This document shows positions 37,105-46,605 of a stretch of DNA of 64,000 nucleotides, piece after piece. Positions within the stretch are counted from its first letter, which is position 1; each line of letters begins with the position of its first letter. The position numbers were made by a program, and so were the translations under genes. Location of the stretch: positions 1-64,000 of the forward strand of contig CAIUQR010000083.1 in assembly GCA_903901335.1 (NCBI GenBank), written 5' to 3'. The stretch comes from an uncultured delta proteobacterium (lineage in GTDB: Bacteria > Desulfobacterota > Desulfobulbia > Desulfobulbales > Desulfocapsaceae). The notes beneath the pieces were generated by a model. It had not been told where the DNA came from. It was given only the letters and a program-made list of their open reading frames with translations, and did not search any database.

Positions 37105-39267
37105 TCACTTATCAGACGGTAGATATTTTGTCAACGGGCAATTATCACAACCGGCCCGGGGAAGATCGGTCCCCTCATGAACTTTTTTGGTCAGGGCTGC
37201 AACAGCTGCCTTGCTGTCGGCATAAATGTTTTCCTTGCCTATTTTATGAATAAGCCCCGTGCGGTTCATAACCTTGGCGACCTGTCCTTTAATACCGCAC
37301 ATTGCAAAACCAAGGCCTGCGCTCTCCATCCGTTTGCGGAGCATCTCCAGGGCCTCTTCACCGGAGGCATCCATGTCGTTGATGCCCCGAGCATCGAGCA
37401 GGATGTACCGAAGGTCGGGCTGTTCATTTCTGAACTTGAGGACCTGCTCATCCAGATAACTGGCGTTGGCAAAAAAGAGCGCACCGTCAAATCGCACGAC
37501 GGAGATATGGCGACACCCCTTCAGGCGATAATCTTCAGCACAGCTCAGCACGTTCTCCTCATTCAAAGAGAGGCTGGCCACCACCGGGCGCATGGATTTA
37601 TAGAGAAAGACCGTCATCGACAGCACAACGCCGACCATGATACCCTTGTCAAGGTGGGGGGCAAAGTAGAGGGTGATCACAAAGCTCAAAATAGAGATAG
37701 CCCCGTCATACCACTGGGCCTTCCAGGCATGCAGAAAGCCTTTAACATTGATCAGTCCGATGACCGCCATCATGATAATTGCCGCCAGCACCGCCTGGGG
37801 AAGATGATAGAGTAAGGGGGTGAAAAAAAGCAGGGTGATGACCACCACGATGGAGGTAACCACTGCGGAAATCCCTGAAACGGCACCGGCCTGGAGATTG
37901 ACGGCTGAACGGGAAAAGGAGCCGGAAACGGAATAGCTTGAGCTGACCGAACCCAGCATGTTGGCAAGCCCCTGACCTATCAGTTCCTGGTTCGGATCGA
38001 TTTTCTGCCCGGTTTGAGCGGCCATGGCCTTGGCAATGGCAATGGCCTCCATGAAGCCAAGTAACGAGATAATGACCGCCGTCGGCAACAGTTTTAAGAA
38101 GCTGTTGACGGAGAGGGCCGGAACGGTAAATTTCGGCAGGCCTTCAGGAATCTGACCAACCACGGCGCCGCCGCCGACAACCTTCATTTTGGTCAGGTTC
38201 AGTGGAGAATTACCGACCTTCAGTCGCCAGATGGTGCCGTCGGTGACGCTGCCGGCAGGAACAGCACCCTTTACGAAGAAGGAATATTTCTTCTCCTTTT
38301 CAACAGCCTCGAACTTCATCTGCCTGAGGTCGGCGCGAATCTGCCCGAGATGTGCTTTGAGGGCATCCATCCTGGCTGTTAAAATTGCGGCCTGACTTTC
38401 GAGATTGATGAGTTCAATGGATTTCCCGCCATGTCCATGGCCCTCCTGGGCCTTGATCTCGGCATCGATTTTGAGGTTTATTTCCTTCCTCTCCTTGGCC
38501 AGGGATGAATTCTCCTCAATAATCTTATTAAATTCGATTACCTGCTCCTTAAGACCGGGGGCTTGCAGAGCAGAAATTTCTACCTGAACATCCTTGTTGA
38601 AGCCGGTAAAATAGGAGATACAGGTCGTGATGACAACGGCTACCAGAACATTTGGTATCCGCCGGTCGATTTTTCGTAAACCGACCATAATGATCACGGC
38701 ACCGACCCCATAGATCAGTGTGGGGAAATGGGTATAGTCGAATGCGGCCTTACAGACCCGGATCATAGTCTCATAATGGTGCGTGGCCTCGTTGACATCG
38801 ACCCCGAAAAATTTTGAGAACTGAGAGGTGGCGATAATGATCGCCGCGGCATTGGTAAAGCCGTTCACAACCGGATGGGAAAGAAAGTTTACGACCAGGC
38901 CAAGGCGCAATACACCGAGGGAAAACTGGAAGACCCCGACGGTAAAGGCAAGGACGATGGAATAGGCGATGAATTCGGCAGAACCGGCAGTGGCCAGCGG
39001 CTCCAGAGAGGCAGCCGACATCAGAGAAACAACCGCGACGGGTCCGGTTGCCAGTTGCCGACTGGAACCGAACAGGGCAGCCACCATAGGGGGCAGAAAA
39101 GCAGCATACAACCCGTAATAGGCCGGAAGACCGGCCAGCTGGGCATAGGCCATCGACTGCGGGATCAAAACAAGGGCAACGGTAATACCGGCCAAAAGAT
39201 CAATCCTGAATTTGCCGGCATTGTACCCTTCGAACCAGGAAAGAAAGGGGAACACGTAATAAAGCAT
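37105..39267 (-). CDS. SulP-family anion transporter with STAS domain and coiled-coil insert
   Basis: Inner-membrane carrier for sulfate, bicarbonate or a related anion, 720 residues. The start carries the family signature (AGITVALVLIPQSMAYAQLA), and a C-terminal STAS domain spans about 555-690 (VVRFDGALFFANASYLDE; LLDARGINDMDASGEEAL). Unusually, about 140 residues (roughly 215-360) interrupt the membrane domain: a heptad-rich, charged stretch (KERKEINLKIDAEIKAQEG, ILTARMDALKAHLGQIRADL) then a beta-rich part. The tail ends with a CDNC motif. Ion specificity cannot be read from the sequence. GAGG precedes the ATG. Confidence 0.92.
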   Translation of the reverse strand: MLYYVFPFLSWFEGYNAGKFRIDLLAGITVALVLIPQSMAYAQLAGLPAYYGLYAAFLPPMVAALFGSSRQLATGPVAVVSLMSAASLEPLATAGSAEFIAYSIVLAFTVGVFQFSLGVLRLGLVVNFLSHPVVNGFTNAAAIIIATSQFSKFFGVDVNEATHHYETMIRVCKAAFDYTHFPTLIYGVGAVIIMVGLRKIDRRIPNVLVAVVITTCISYFTGFNKDVQVEISALQAPGLKEQVIEFNKIIEENSSLAKERKEINLKIDAEIKAQEGHGHGGKSIELINLESQAAILTARMDALKAHLGQIRADLRQMKFEAVEKEKKYSFFVKGAVPAGSVTDGTIWRLKVGNSPLNLTKMKVVGGGAVVGQIPEGLPKFTVPALSVNSFLKLLPTAVIISLLGFMEAIAIAKAMAAQTGQKIDPNQELIGQGLANMLGSVSSSYSVSGSFSRSAVNLQAGAVSGISAVVTSIVVVITLLFFTPLLYHLPQAVLAAIIMMAVIGLINVKGFLHAWKAQWYDGAISILSFVITLYFAPHLDKGIMVGVVLSMTVFLYKSMRPVVASLSLNEENVLSCAEDYRLKGCRHISVVRFDGALFFANASYLDEQVLKFRNEQPDLRYILLDARGINDMDASGEEALEMLRKRMESAGLGFAMCGIKGQVAKVMNRTGLIHKIGKENIYADSKAAVAALTKKVHEGTDLPRAGCDNCPLTKYLPSDK

Positions 39268-40145
39268 AAGGACACCTCGGATGTTCTATGTTTTAAATAT
39301 GTTAGTACCCTTGCTCAAGAGCAGGAATGGCTGACACCGTGCTTCAATGCCTCCATTTTTATCTGTTCCCTCAAGAAAAGGCATATAAATTTCAGGATTG
39401 GATGTAAAAAATGCCTCGGACGTCAAGACTGTGTCCGGCCTATGGTTTTTTGTTTGAGCAGACCATTCAACTGCATGGGCAGGAGGAACAAGAGCATTGA
39501 AGCGAGCAGGGGGACGGATCAGCAAACCCGAAGAATAAGAGGCCGATGCGAAAAAAAGCAGGTCTCCGGAAGTACTGCACAGGTTATCGTTTGAAAGGGG
39601 AAAAAACACAACTGCCGACCGTTCATTACCATCAGAGGTTCCGTCAGAATACCCGGTCGACAACCAGGAATCTTACCAACTTCCCCTAAACAAATGGTTA
39701 ATTTTAATAGTTAACATCATGCTCGAAATGATTTATAGCAATATCAGGCCGTTAACCATATCAAGCAAAAAATTTTAAACCCGCTGCTGACAGGTATCAA
39801 CGCGGTAGGATTTCACATTTTTTTCTAAAAATGTCAAGAGAAAACAATCCAAAAGGAAACCACCTGGCATCCGGACACCAGCATAGAAACTGATAGGTTT
39901 GTTGAATTAGAATTGAGAAAACAATCTGTTCGGTGCACAGGTAATGGCTGCGGCCACCCTCACTTTCCTCTCAAAACAGGTTTCCAGGCCTCTAGCCTGG
40001 GCTGAAGGTTTTGGGGGAGGGACGTTGAACAAGGTATCAATTTACTTTCCACCGGATTTTTAGTAGATGTATTACTTCCTTGACAAGCAGAGTTCCTCTT
40101 AACAAAACCTTCTGATTTCTTTTTGGAAAAATCGGAGACAATGCA
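39268..40145. other. 878-bp gap with no supportable gene
   Basis: Between the divergent SulP and histidine kinase genes. The frames in it (for example 39286-39663 minus) have irregular composition, no ribosome site and no recognisable motif. Seen: an AT-rich stretch around 39690-39850, and a small hairpin CCAGGC/GCCTGG at 39984-40000. It presumably holds promoters for both flanking genes, but I cannot place them; it could also contain a decayed gene. Confidence 0.6.
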
Positions 40146-41564
40146 ATGATCAACGCGTTTCAACTGAACCTCAGAGTCAAAATCATGTTTATCCTCGGAT
40201 GTTATATCCTGGGGATCATGAGCATGGACTTCGTTTCCTATGACGATTTTAATACGACAGAGGAGAAAATCGAAATACTGGAGCTGGCCTACAGTCTGAA
40301 CAATATCATTCTTGAAGCACGGCGGTATGAGAAAAATTTCCTTCTGTATAATGAGAAGGAGGCATTCCAGGAAAACAAAAGGTATCTAGCCCAGGCCATT
40401 ACGACCGAAAAGGAGATTCTTGACAAGGGAGGGAAATTAAAAGTGACCCCTCTTCTGAAAGAGCTCGATGAGCAGATCGTTGCCTACGGAAAGAATATGG
40501 AGCAGCTTTCGCTGCAAATGCCCCATGATAACGGCGAACACTCCTCTGTTGTCGACCGACTCCGCGACAAGGGCAAGCAGATGACGGAGCTCACTGAAAA
40601 GATAGTTGATTTTGAGCGCAACCAGATTCATGTAAGTCTTCTCGTTCTGAAAAAACAGCTGGTGGCGTGGTCGGCCTTTGCGTTGATGCTGGGTATTCTC
40701 CTGCCCTTCCTGATGATCCTGAAGATCTTCGAACCATTGTCTATCATCAAGAAAGCCACTGAAGATATTGCACTGGGCCGCTTCAACAGGATTGAGGTAA
40801 TCGATACCAAGGATGAGATGCAACAGGTCATAGAGGCCTTCAATATCATGGTCCGCGAGCTTGAACGCAGACAGGACCAACTGGTTCAATCGAAAAAGCT
40901 TTCGTCCATCGGCACACTCACTGCCGGTGTGGCGCACCAGCTCAACAATCCGCTCAATAATATTTCAACCTCCTGCCAGATTGCCATCGATGAACTGGCC
41001 TCGGGAGATATCGAATTGCTCAGTCGCATGCTGAAGAACATCGATCAGGAAACACTGCGGGCCAGGGATGTCGTCAAAGGACTTCTCGAGTTCTCCAGAG
41101 TCCAGGAATTTTCCCTGAAACCCTCGCAGCTGTCGTATGTGGTCAGCCGGGCCTTGCGGCTTGCCCAGAGCCAGGTCCCCTCCGATATCGATATGGTTGT
41201 GGAGATTCCTGAGCATATTACGCTGCCGATGGACTCACAGCGCATGCAGGAAGTTTTTATTAATCTGATTATCAATGCAGCGCAATCCATTCAAGGCAAG
41301 GGCCAAATTATGATAACCGCTGCGAAGGATGAAAACGCTGATGAAATCGTCATCGAGGTCCGCGATACAGGGCAAGGAATCCCGAAGGAGATTCAAGGAC
41401 AGCTCTTCGATCCCTTCTATACGACCAAAGAAGAAGGCCAGGGTACCGGTCTCGGTCTCTCGGTTGTCTATGGTATTATTCAGAAACATCAAGGAAGCAT
41501 TACTGTGCAGAGTGAAACCGGCCAGGGAGCATCGTTTTTTATCCGTCTCCCTTTAACAAGCTAA
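40146..41564 (+). CDS. Membrane sensor histidine kinase (HBM-type sensor)
   Basis: Sensor kinase of 472 residues. TM1 (residues 13-30), a periplasmic helical bundle of about 145 residues with the ARRYEKNFLLY motif typical of HBM/4-helix ligand-binding domains, TM2 (about 178-198), HAMP, and kinase core: HisKA GVAHQLNNPLNNIS (phospho-His), N box LIINAAQS, G boxes DTGQGIP and GTGLGLSVVYGII. It is 24 bp upstream of the sigma-54 activator at 41589, its likely partner. A paralogue of the same architecture is at 44387. Confidence 0.93.
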   Translation: MINAFQLNLRVKIMFILGCYILGIMSMDFVSYDDFNTTEEKIEILELAYSLNNIILEARRYEKNFLLYNEKEAFQENKRYLAQAITTEKEILDKGGKLKVTPLLKELDEQIVAYGKNMEQLSLQMPHDNGEHSSVVDRLRDKGKQMTELTEKIVDFERNQIHVSLLVLKKQLVAWSAFALMLGILLPFLMILKIFEPLSIIKKATEDIALGRFNRIEVIDTKDEMQQVIEAFNIMVRELERRQDQLVQSKKLSSIGTLTAGVAHQLNNPLNNISTSCQIAIDELASGDIELLSRMLKNIDQETLRARDVVKGLLEFSRVQEFSLKPSQLSYVVSRALRLAQSQVPSDIDMVVEIPEHITLPMDSQRMQEVFINLIINAAQSIQGKGQIMITAAKDENADEIVIEVRDTGQGIPKEIQGQLFDPFYTTKEEGQGTGLGLSVVYGIIQKHQGSITVQSETGQGASFFIRLPLTS

Positions 41565-41588
41565 AAATACACTTTATTTCGTGAGGGC

Positions 41589-42950
41589 ATGAAAACCCGG
41601 AAAATCCTCATTGTCGACGATGAACCTATCGCCCGTGACAATCTCGCTCATATCTTGAAAAAGGATGGGTACGTACCGCTTCTTGCTGAAAATGGCGAGC
41701 AGGCGTTAGATATCCTCCGACAGGAGGAAGTCGATCTCGTTCTCACCGATTTACGGATGAAAGGGCTGGACGGCATGGCGGTTCTTTCTGAGGCCAAAAA
41801 CCTGTGGCCATCAACCGAGGTTGTGGTCATTACCGGCTACGCCAGTGTTGATACGGCTGTTGCGGCCATGCGCCAGGGAGCTTATCACTATGTTTCCAAA
41901 CCCTTCAAGATAGAGGAATTGCGCGCCATCGTTGAAAAGGCCCTGGAAAAGAACCTCTTGCGCAAAGAAATTCATGCCTTGAGGGAACGGGTGTATTCCC
42001 AGACCGGAACCTCACGGATTATCGGGCAGAGCCCGAAGATCCAGGCATTGCGCGAGACCATCAATCAGGTCGCCCAACTCGACTGCAATGTGGTGATCCA
42101 GGGAGAAACCGGAACCGGCAAGGAGCTGGTGGCCAGAACCATCCATGACCTGAGCCCCCGATCGGAAAAACGGTTTGTGGCGTTCAACTGCGGCGCCTTT
42201 ACCGAAGAGCTGATCACCAGCGAGCTCTTCGGCCACGAGCGCGGGGCCTTCACCGGGGCGAACAAGATCAAGAAAGGACTTCTGGAGATGGCTGAAAGAA
42301 GCACCGTTTTCTTTGATGAAATCGGAGAGCTCCCCCTTTCGATGCAGGTGAAGCTCCTGAGGGTGCTGCAGGAGCGGACCTTGCTGCGCGTCGGCGGAAC
42401 AGAAGAAATTCCTATTGATATAAGGGTAGTGGCCGCAACCAACAAGGATCTGAGAAAAGAGGCTGAGGAGGGCGCCTTCAGAACCGATCTTTTCTATCGG
42501 CTGGATGTCCTGACCATTAACGTCCCTTCTCTTTCCGAACGCAGAGAGGACATCCCTCTTCTCGCCAACCATTTTCTCTCCAAACATTCCCGTCCGGAAA
42601 GGGTTGCCCCGAGGTTGTCCCTGGAGGCCGCCCAGCGGCTGATGTCCTACGAATATCCCGGCAATATCAGAGAGCTGGAGAATATCGTCCAGCGCATTTT
42701 AATCCATTGTGACGGAGAGGTGGTAGAGCCGCATCACCTTATGGACGATCTGCATACCAGTTCCGCCGTCGTCGTCCGCGACACCAGGCAGAACTGGCCG
42801 TCTTTGAATGAACATGAAAAGCGGTATATCCTGGAGGTCCTCGACGAGGTTGAGGGCAACAAATCGTCAGCTGCAAAAATTCTCGGCATCGATCGCGTTT
42901 CGCTGTGGCGCAAGATTAAACGCTATGGGCTGGAAGACCCTGACGCGTAG
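41589..42950 (+). CDS. Sigma-54-dependent response regulator (NtrC-type)
   Basis: Enhancer-binding activator of 453 residues. Receiver domain 1-120 (DDEPIARDNL, LVLTDLRMKGLDG, VSKPFK), AAA+ domain about 140-375 with Walker A GETGTGKE, the sigma-54 contact loop GAFTGA, Walker B TVFFDEIGELP, and a Fis-type helix-turn-helix in the last 45 residues (AAKILGIDRVSLWRKIKRYG). Paired with the upstream kinase. Converges with the paralogous regulator at 43047; both are candidates to act on the sigma-54 promoters at 46047 and 60122. Confidence 0.95.
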   Translation: MKTRKILIVDDEPIARDNLAHILKKDGYVPLLAENGEQALDILRQEEVDLVLTDLRMKGLDGMAVLSEAKNLWPSTEVVVITGYASVDTAVAAMRQGAYHYVSKPFKIEELRAIVEKALEKNLLRKEIHALRERVYSQTGTSRIIGQSPKIQALRETINQVAQLDCNVVIQGETGTGKELVARTIHDLSPRSEKRFVAFNCGAFTEELITSELFGHERGAFTGANKIKKGLLEMAERSTVFFDEIGELPLSMQVKLLRVLQERTLLRVGGTEEIPIDIRVVAATNKDLRKEAEEGAFRTDLFYRLDVLTINVPSLSERREDIPLLANHFLSKHSRPERVAPRLSLEAAQRLMSYEYPGNIRELENIVQRILIHCDGEVVEPHHLMDDLHTSSAVVVRDTRQNWPSLNEHEKRYILEVLDEVEGNKSSAAKILGIDRVSLWRKIKRYGLEDPDA

Positions 42951-43046
42951 GGCCTGTCCGCACATACGCTTTTTCGAAATCGCATCCTGTAAACAGAGGT
43001 CTTCCTCTTCAGCATCACCCCTCTTCCAGGCCACGACCGGAATTGA

Positions 43047-44390
43047 CTAATCGAGACCGAACAGTTTCATCTTGCGCCAGAGCGTTGTTCGCGGAACGTC
43101 AAGAATCTTGGCTGCAAGCCCCTTGTTATAGCCGGTATTCTCAAGAACTTTTTCAATATATCTCCGCTCCATTTCTTCCAGGGAATGCAATCCGGCGCCT
43201 TCGAGCGTATCGAATTCAAGTTTCTGCAGGTCCTTCGGCAGATCGTGGGCTGTAATCTCTTCGCTCTCCGTCAGGGCAACAGCTCTCTCTACGATATTTT
43301 CCAGTTCCCGGACATTACCCGGATAACTGTAATTGACGAGAATCTGCAGAGCCTGCGGTTGCATTCCGGTAACCTGCTTGTGAAATGCCAGGCTGTACTT
43401 TTCGATAAAATGGCGAATGAGAAGGGGAATGTCCTCCCGCCGCTCCGATAATTGCGGCAGGGCAATGGTTACCACATTGAGCCGGAAGTAGAGATCCTCA
43501 CGGAAGGCGCCCTGTTCCACCTCATGTTTGAGATCTTTGTTGGTCGCTGCAATGATCCTGATATCCAGATCAATGGGTTTCGTGCCTCCTACGTGAAATA
43601 TCTGCCTTTCCTGAATGACGTGCAGAAGCTTCACCTGCATATTCAATGGCATTTCACCAATTTCATCGAGAAATACGGTGCCTCCGGCCGCCGATTCAAG
43701 CAGACCGACCTTGGTTGCCGTCGCTCCGGTAAAGGCGCCGCGTTCATACCCGAAGAGTTCACTGTTGATCAATTCATCGGCAAAGCTGCCGCAATTAAAT
43801 GCGACGAAAGGACGATCCATTCTCGGGCTGAGCCGGTGGATGGCCCGGGCCACGAGGGCCTTTCCCGTACCGCTTGCGCCTTGCACGAGGACGTTGCAGT
43901 CCACGGGAGCAACCTTGCGGATCATCGCAAACAAGTCCTGGATAACGGAACTGTTGCCGATGATCGAGGTCAGTCCCGAATCACCTTTGAGCGCCTCTCG
44001 CAGCTGCAGGTTTTCAAGGCGCATGGAGATCTTGTCCTGGGCGCCTTTGGCCAGGAGGCGGATCTCGGCGAGATTGACCGGCTTGGCGATATAATGGTAG
44101 GCGCCCTTGCGGATGGCCTCTACGGCAGTTTCCACGCTCTTGTGCCCGGTGATAATGATCACCTCGGTTTCTGATCTGAGTGCCTTGATCCGCGACAATA
44201 TGTCGAGGCCATCCAGATCGGGCAGACGCATATCCAAAAAGACGATATCAAACGGTTGCTGGACCATTCGTTCCAAAAAGGAACGTCCCATGATAAAGGC
44301 CTCGACCTCAAAACCCTCGCGCAGTAGAGCCTGACTGAGCCTCCGGCAGACAATCTCCTCATCATCCACAATAGCCAGTTTAAACGTCAT
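43047..44390 (-). CDS. Sigma-54-dependent response regulator (NtrC-type), paralogue
   Basis: Enhancer-binding activator of 447 residues. Receiver (DDEEIVCRRL, VFLDMRLPDLDG, IAKPVN), AAA+ core with Walker A GASGTGKA, GAFTGA loop, Walker B TVFLDEIGEMP, and a C-terminal Fis-type helix-turn-helix (AAKILDVPRTTLWRKMKLFG). Walker A GASGTGKA differs from the usual GETGTGKE in its last residue, but the lysine is kept. Its ATG at 44390 overlaps the stop of the upstream kinase gene (ATGA), so the pair is coupled. Convergent with the paralogous regulator. Confidence 0.95.
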   Translation of the reverse strand: MTFKLAIVDDEEIVCRRLSQALLREGFEVEAFIMGRSFLERMVQQPFDIVFLDMRLPDLDGLDILSRIKALRSETEVIIITGHKSVETAVEAIRKGAYHYIAKPVNLAEIRLLAKGAQDKISMRLENLQLREALKGDSGLTSIIGNSSVIQDLFAMIRKVAPVDCNVLVQGASGTGKALVARAIHRLSPRMDRPFVAFNCGSFADELINSELFGYERGAFTGATATKVGLLESAAGGTVFLDEIGEMPLNMQVKLLHVIQERQIFHVGGTKPIDLDIRIIAATNKDLKHEVEQGAFREDLYFRLNVVTIALPQLSERREDIPLLIRHFIEKYSLAFHKQVTGMQPQALQILVNYSYPGNVRELENIVERAVALTESEEITAHDLPKDLQKLEFDTLEGAGLHSLEEMERRYIEKVLENTGYNKGLAAKILDVPRTTLWRKMKLFGLD

Positions 44391-45880
44391 GATGCGGTCC
44401 ATCCCATAAAGTCTTTGCCGTTCGATTCTGAAACATGGGGGAGTAAGACGGTAAATCGTGTCCCTCGACCTGCTTCGCTGAAGAGTTCAATACGGCCTCC
44501 ATGCCGTTTAATGATCGCATAGCAGACCGCAAGCCCAAGGCCGGTTCCCTTTCCCACCTCCTTAGTCGTAAAAAACGGTTCGAATATTTTATGCTGGATC
44601 TCCTGTGGAATCCCCGGACCGTTGTCCTCAACGGTGAAACTGAGAAATCCGGGCGTTGCGGCCCGACCTACATGCATTCCGATCCGTCCGCCCTGTGGGG
44701 TCGCCTGTATGGCATTGAGTAACAGATTGGTAAAAACCTGCTGGAGGTTTCCGAGGTTGCCTTGAAGGATGGGGAGGTCTCTTGCAACGGAGGTTTCAAG
44801 GTGTAGGCCAACCATTTTGAACTGATTTTTGATCAGTCCAATGGTGCTTGTCAAGATCTGTGCAGGTGCGAGCGCACTGAATACCGGATTTTCTGTGCGA
44901 CTGAAATCCAGGAGATTTTTTACGATATCTGCGGCACGTTCTGCCTGGCTGAGAATATCATTGATCATTTCCGTACAATCTTCATCCATTTCATCAGCAT
45001 ACCCCTCCCTGAGACAATCCGCAGTAAGAGCGATATTATTGATGGGATTATTTAATTCGTGCGCGATTCCTGCAGTAAACGTACCGATAGCGGCAATTTT
45101 TCTCGCCTGAATCAAATTTTCCTGATTTACCTCCAACTCATGCGCCATACGGTTGAAGGCCTCAATCAATCCGGAAATCTCTTCCAGGCGAACTCCATCA
45201 TAATGAATGGGACTAAAATCCCCGCGTCCAACCAGACGCGTTGTCTCCATCACCACATCCAGGGGTTTCAACAAGGCATGGGAAATAATCCAGAGAACCA
45301 GGGCCATCAGCAACAGGAGGATGGCAAAAAATGCAAAGGGAAGAATCGAGGTCTGGGCGATGGTTGCATGGATACGTTTTCGTTTGATCTCACGAAAATG
45401 ATCCGCGGCATCAATCAAGGTTTTGCCTAAATTACGAAGCATTTCAGGTTGTACCTGGTCTCCCTGGCTGATATTGCCGACCAGTTTGCGGTAATTTAGC
45501 AAGGTCTTCTGGAAATTGGAAAACGACTCCTCCCCGACAAGCCGTGGTAGATCCACTGCAAGCTCTGTAACGAGCGTATCGATGCGATCCAGGTATTCCT
45601 TGCTCTCCATCAGACTCTTATTGTCACCGTAAATCAGAAAATTTTTCTCAAACCTGCGTACCTCGAGGATATTATTCAGGACATCATCATACCCCTCACT
45701 CAGCAGCATTCGGGTTTTGAGCATGGAAAGATTCCAGAGATTAAAACCGGTGAGGGCGGTGATGGAAAGAAATGTCACGGTGAACATGATGAAAATCTTT
45801 CCCCTGATCGACCCTGGTCGCAGATATTGCAGGCAAATATGAGACAACCTCTGCCAATAAGACCTCGGCACACCACTCAT
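44387..45880 (-). CDS. Membrane sensor histidine kinase (HBM-type sensor), paralogue
   Basis: Sensor kinase of 497 residues. TM1 (about 26-46), a periplasmic helical bundle with [19 protein letters not shown], matching the EKNFL motif of the kinase at 40146, TM2 (about 200-220), HAMP, His[16 protein letters not shown], and HATPase with [16 protein letters not shown] and [13 protein letters not shown]. Start at 45880 has GGAGG eight bases upstream. It is divergent from the UspA-like gene, with the 207-bp shared upstream region carrying a sigma-54 promoter and dyads. Confidence 0.93.
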   Translation of the reverse strand: MSGVPRSYWQRLSHICLQYLRPGSIRGKIFIMFTVTFLSITALTGFNLWNLSMLKTRMLLSEGYDDVLNNILEVRRFEKNFLIYGDNKSLMESKEYLDRIDTLVTELAVDLPRLVGEESFSNFQKTLLNYRKLVGNISQGDQVQPEMLRNLGKTLIDAADHFREIKRKRIHATIAQTSILPFAFFAILLLLMALVLWIISHALLKPLDVVMETTRLVGRGDFSPIHYDGVRLEEISGLIEAFNRMAHELEVNQENLIQARKIAAIGTFTAGIAHELNNPINNIALTADCLREGYADEMDEDCTEMINDILSQAERAADIVKNLLDFSRTENPVFSALAPAQILTSTIGLIKNQFKMVGLHLETSVARDLPILQGNLGNLQQVFTNLLLNAIQATPQGGRIGMHVGRAATPGFLSFTVEDNGPGIPQEIQHKIFEPFFTTKEVGKGTGLGLAVCYAIIKRHGGRIELFSEAGRGTRFTVLLPHVSESNGKDFMGWTAS

Positions 45881-45924
45881 CTGATAACCCTCCACAAAAT
45901 AATCCGGCACCAGCTCATTCCATT

Positions 45925-45974
45925 TTGAAACATCCCTGTAAAGAAGATACAGGATTTTGTTTCAACATGGAACA
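45925..45974. promoter_or_regulatory. Dyad elements upstream of the sigma-54 promoter at 46047
   Basis: Two nested palindromes: TTGAAACA...CCTGTA at 45925-45940 mirrored by TACAGG...TGTTTCAA at 45948-45965, and a 17-bp dyad TGTTTCAACATGGAACA at 45958-45974, ending about 73 bp before the -24 box. The distance fits an enhancer-binding protein site. The 17-bp dyad has the same TGTTNC-N5-GNAACA outline as the array at 59960-60049. Confidence 0.5.
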
Positions 45975-46046
45975 AAAAACTATCCTGAAAAAGATACTTC
46001 CAGTCTATCTACTTAAAATAACACTATTTATTCAATAATTTGAAAG

Positions 46047-46062
46047 TGGCATCAACATTGCT
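46047..46062 (+). promoter_or_regulatory. Sigma-54 promoter of the USP-TauE-PEP-synthase-like run
   Basis: TGGCATCAACATTGCT: GG and GC exactly 10 nt apart, -24 TGGCA and -12 TTGCT match the sigma-54 consensus. The predicted transcript starts near 46073, only about 15 nt before the UspA-like ATG. It sits next to two genes for sigma-54 activators. Confidence 0.7.
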
Positions 46063-46087
46063 TATTTAAAACCAGCTGAGGAGTTTC

Positions 46088-46510
46088 ATGAAAAAAATAC
46101 TTGTAGCAATTGATGGCAAACATGCAGCATGGGAGGCCCTCTCGCATGCCTGCTCTCTGGCCACACGAATTGATGTCCAACTTAATGTCCTTCTGGTGAA
46201 TCCACCGGGTGGTAGACGTCTGTCCAGCGCCGAAATGGAAGTGAAGGACCAAATCAGGAAAAAGATTGAACTGCTCATCGAAGCCGCCAAGGCAGAAGGG
46301 ATCAAGCTCAATTATTATGTTACGGAGGGTATTTATGATGACGAGGTGATCAGTTTTATCAACAATAACAAAATAACACTTCTGGTATATGAAACACTTG
46401 AAGGGGATACACGACCGGCAAACAAGGAGTTGGCGTCATCTCTGCGCACGCTCCGGCACAGAATATCCTGTACAATTGAGGTCGTGGCCCCTAAGAAAAC
46501 ACAGATCTGA
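46088..46510 (+). CDS. UspA-like universal stress protein
   Basis: Single-domain protein of 140 residues with the Usp fold pattern: MKKILVAIDGKHAAWEALSH at the start, then a middle helix (IRKKIELLIEAAKAEGIKLN) and a last strand CTIEVVAPKK. The ATP-binding G-x2-G-x9-G(S/T) signature of the ATP-binding class is not evident, so it may be a non-ATP-binding Usp. First gene after the sigma-54 promoter; TauE gene follows 95 bp later across a repeat element. Confidence 0.83.
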   Translation: MKKILVAIDGKHAAWEALSHACSLATRIDVQLNVLLVNPPGGRRLSSAEMEVKDQIRKKIELLIEAAKAEGIKLNYYVTEGIYDDEVISFINNNKITLLVYETLEGDTRPANKELASSLRTLRHRISCTIEVVAPKKTQI

Positions 46511-46512
46511 AC

Positions 46513-46595
46513 TATCACTCCTCAAGGGGGTATAAGTTCCTTCACGAAGTAATTTTCTTAAAAAAACAGGAAAATTACTTCTAAGTCACTAATCG
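46513..46595 (+). repeat. Intergenic repeat element, copy A
   Basis: About 83 bp between the UspA-like and TauE genes. It begins with an 18-base core (CCTCAAGGGGGTATAAGT, 46520-46537) and continues with a perfect 12-bp inverted repeat GAAGTAATTTTC/GAAAATTACTTC (46546-46557 and 46570-46581) around an A-rich loop. An inverted, diverged copy lies at 48311-48397. Confidence 0.75.
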
Positions 46596-46605
46596 AGAGG
46601 ATTGT

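Noticed and set aside
39286..39663. A possible 125-residue minus-strand gene in the SulP-kinase gap
   Set aside because: No ribosome site, no motif, irregular composition; treated as gap.
39984..40000. Hairpin CCAGGC/GCCTGG as a terminator
   Set aside because: No T-run and no gene ends nearby; left only as a note on the gap.
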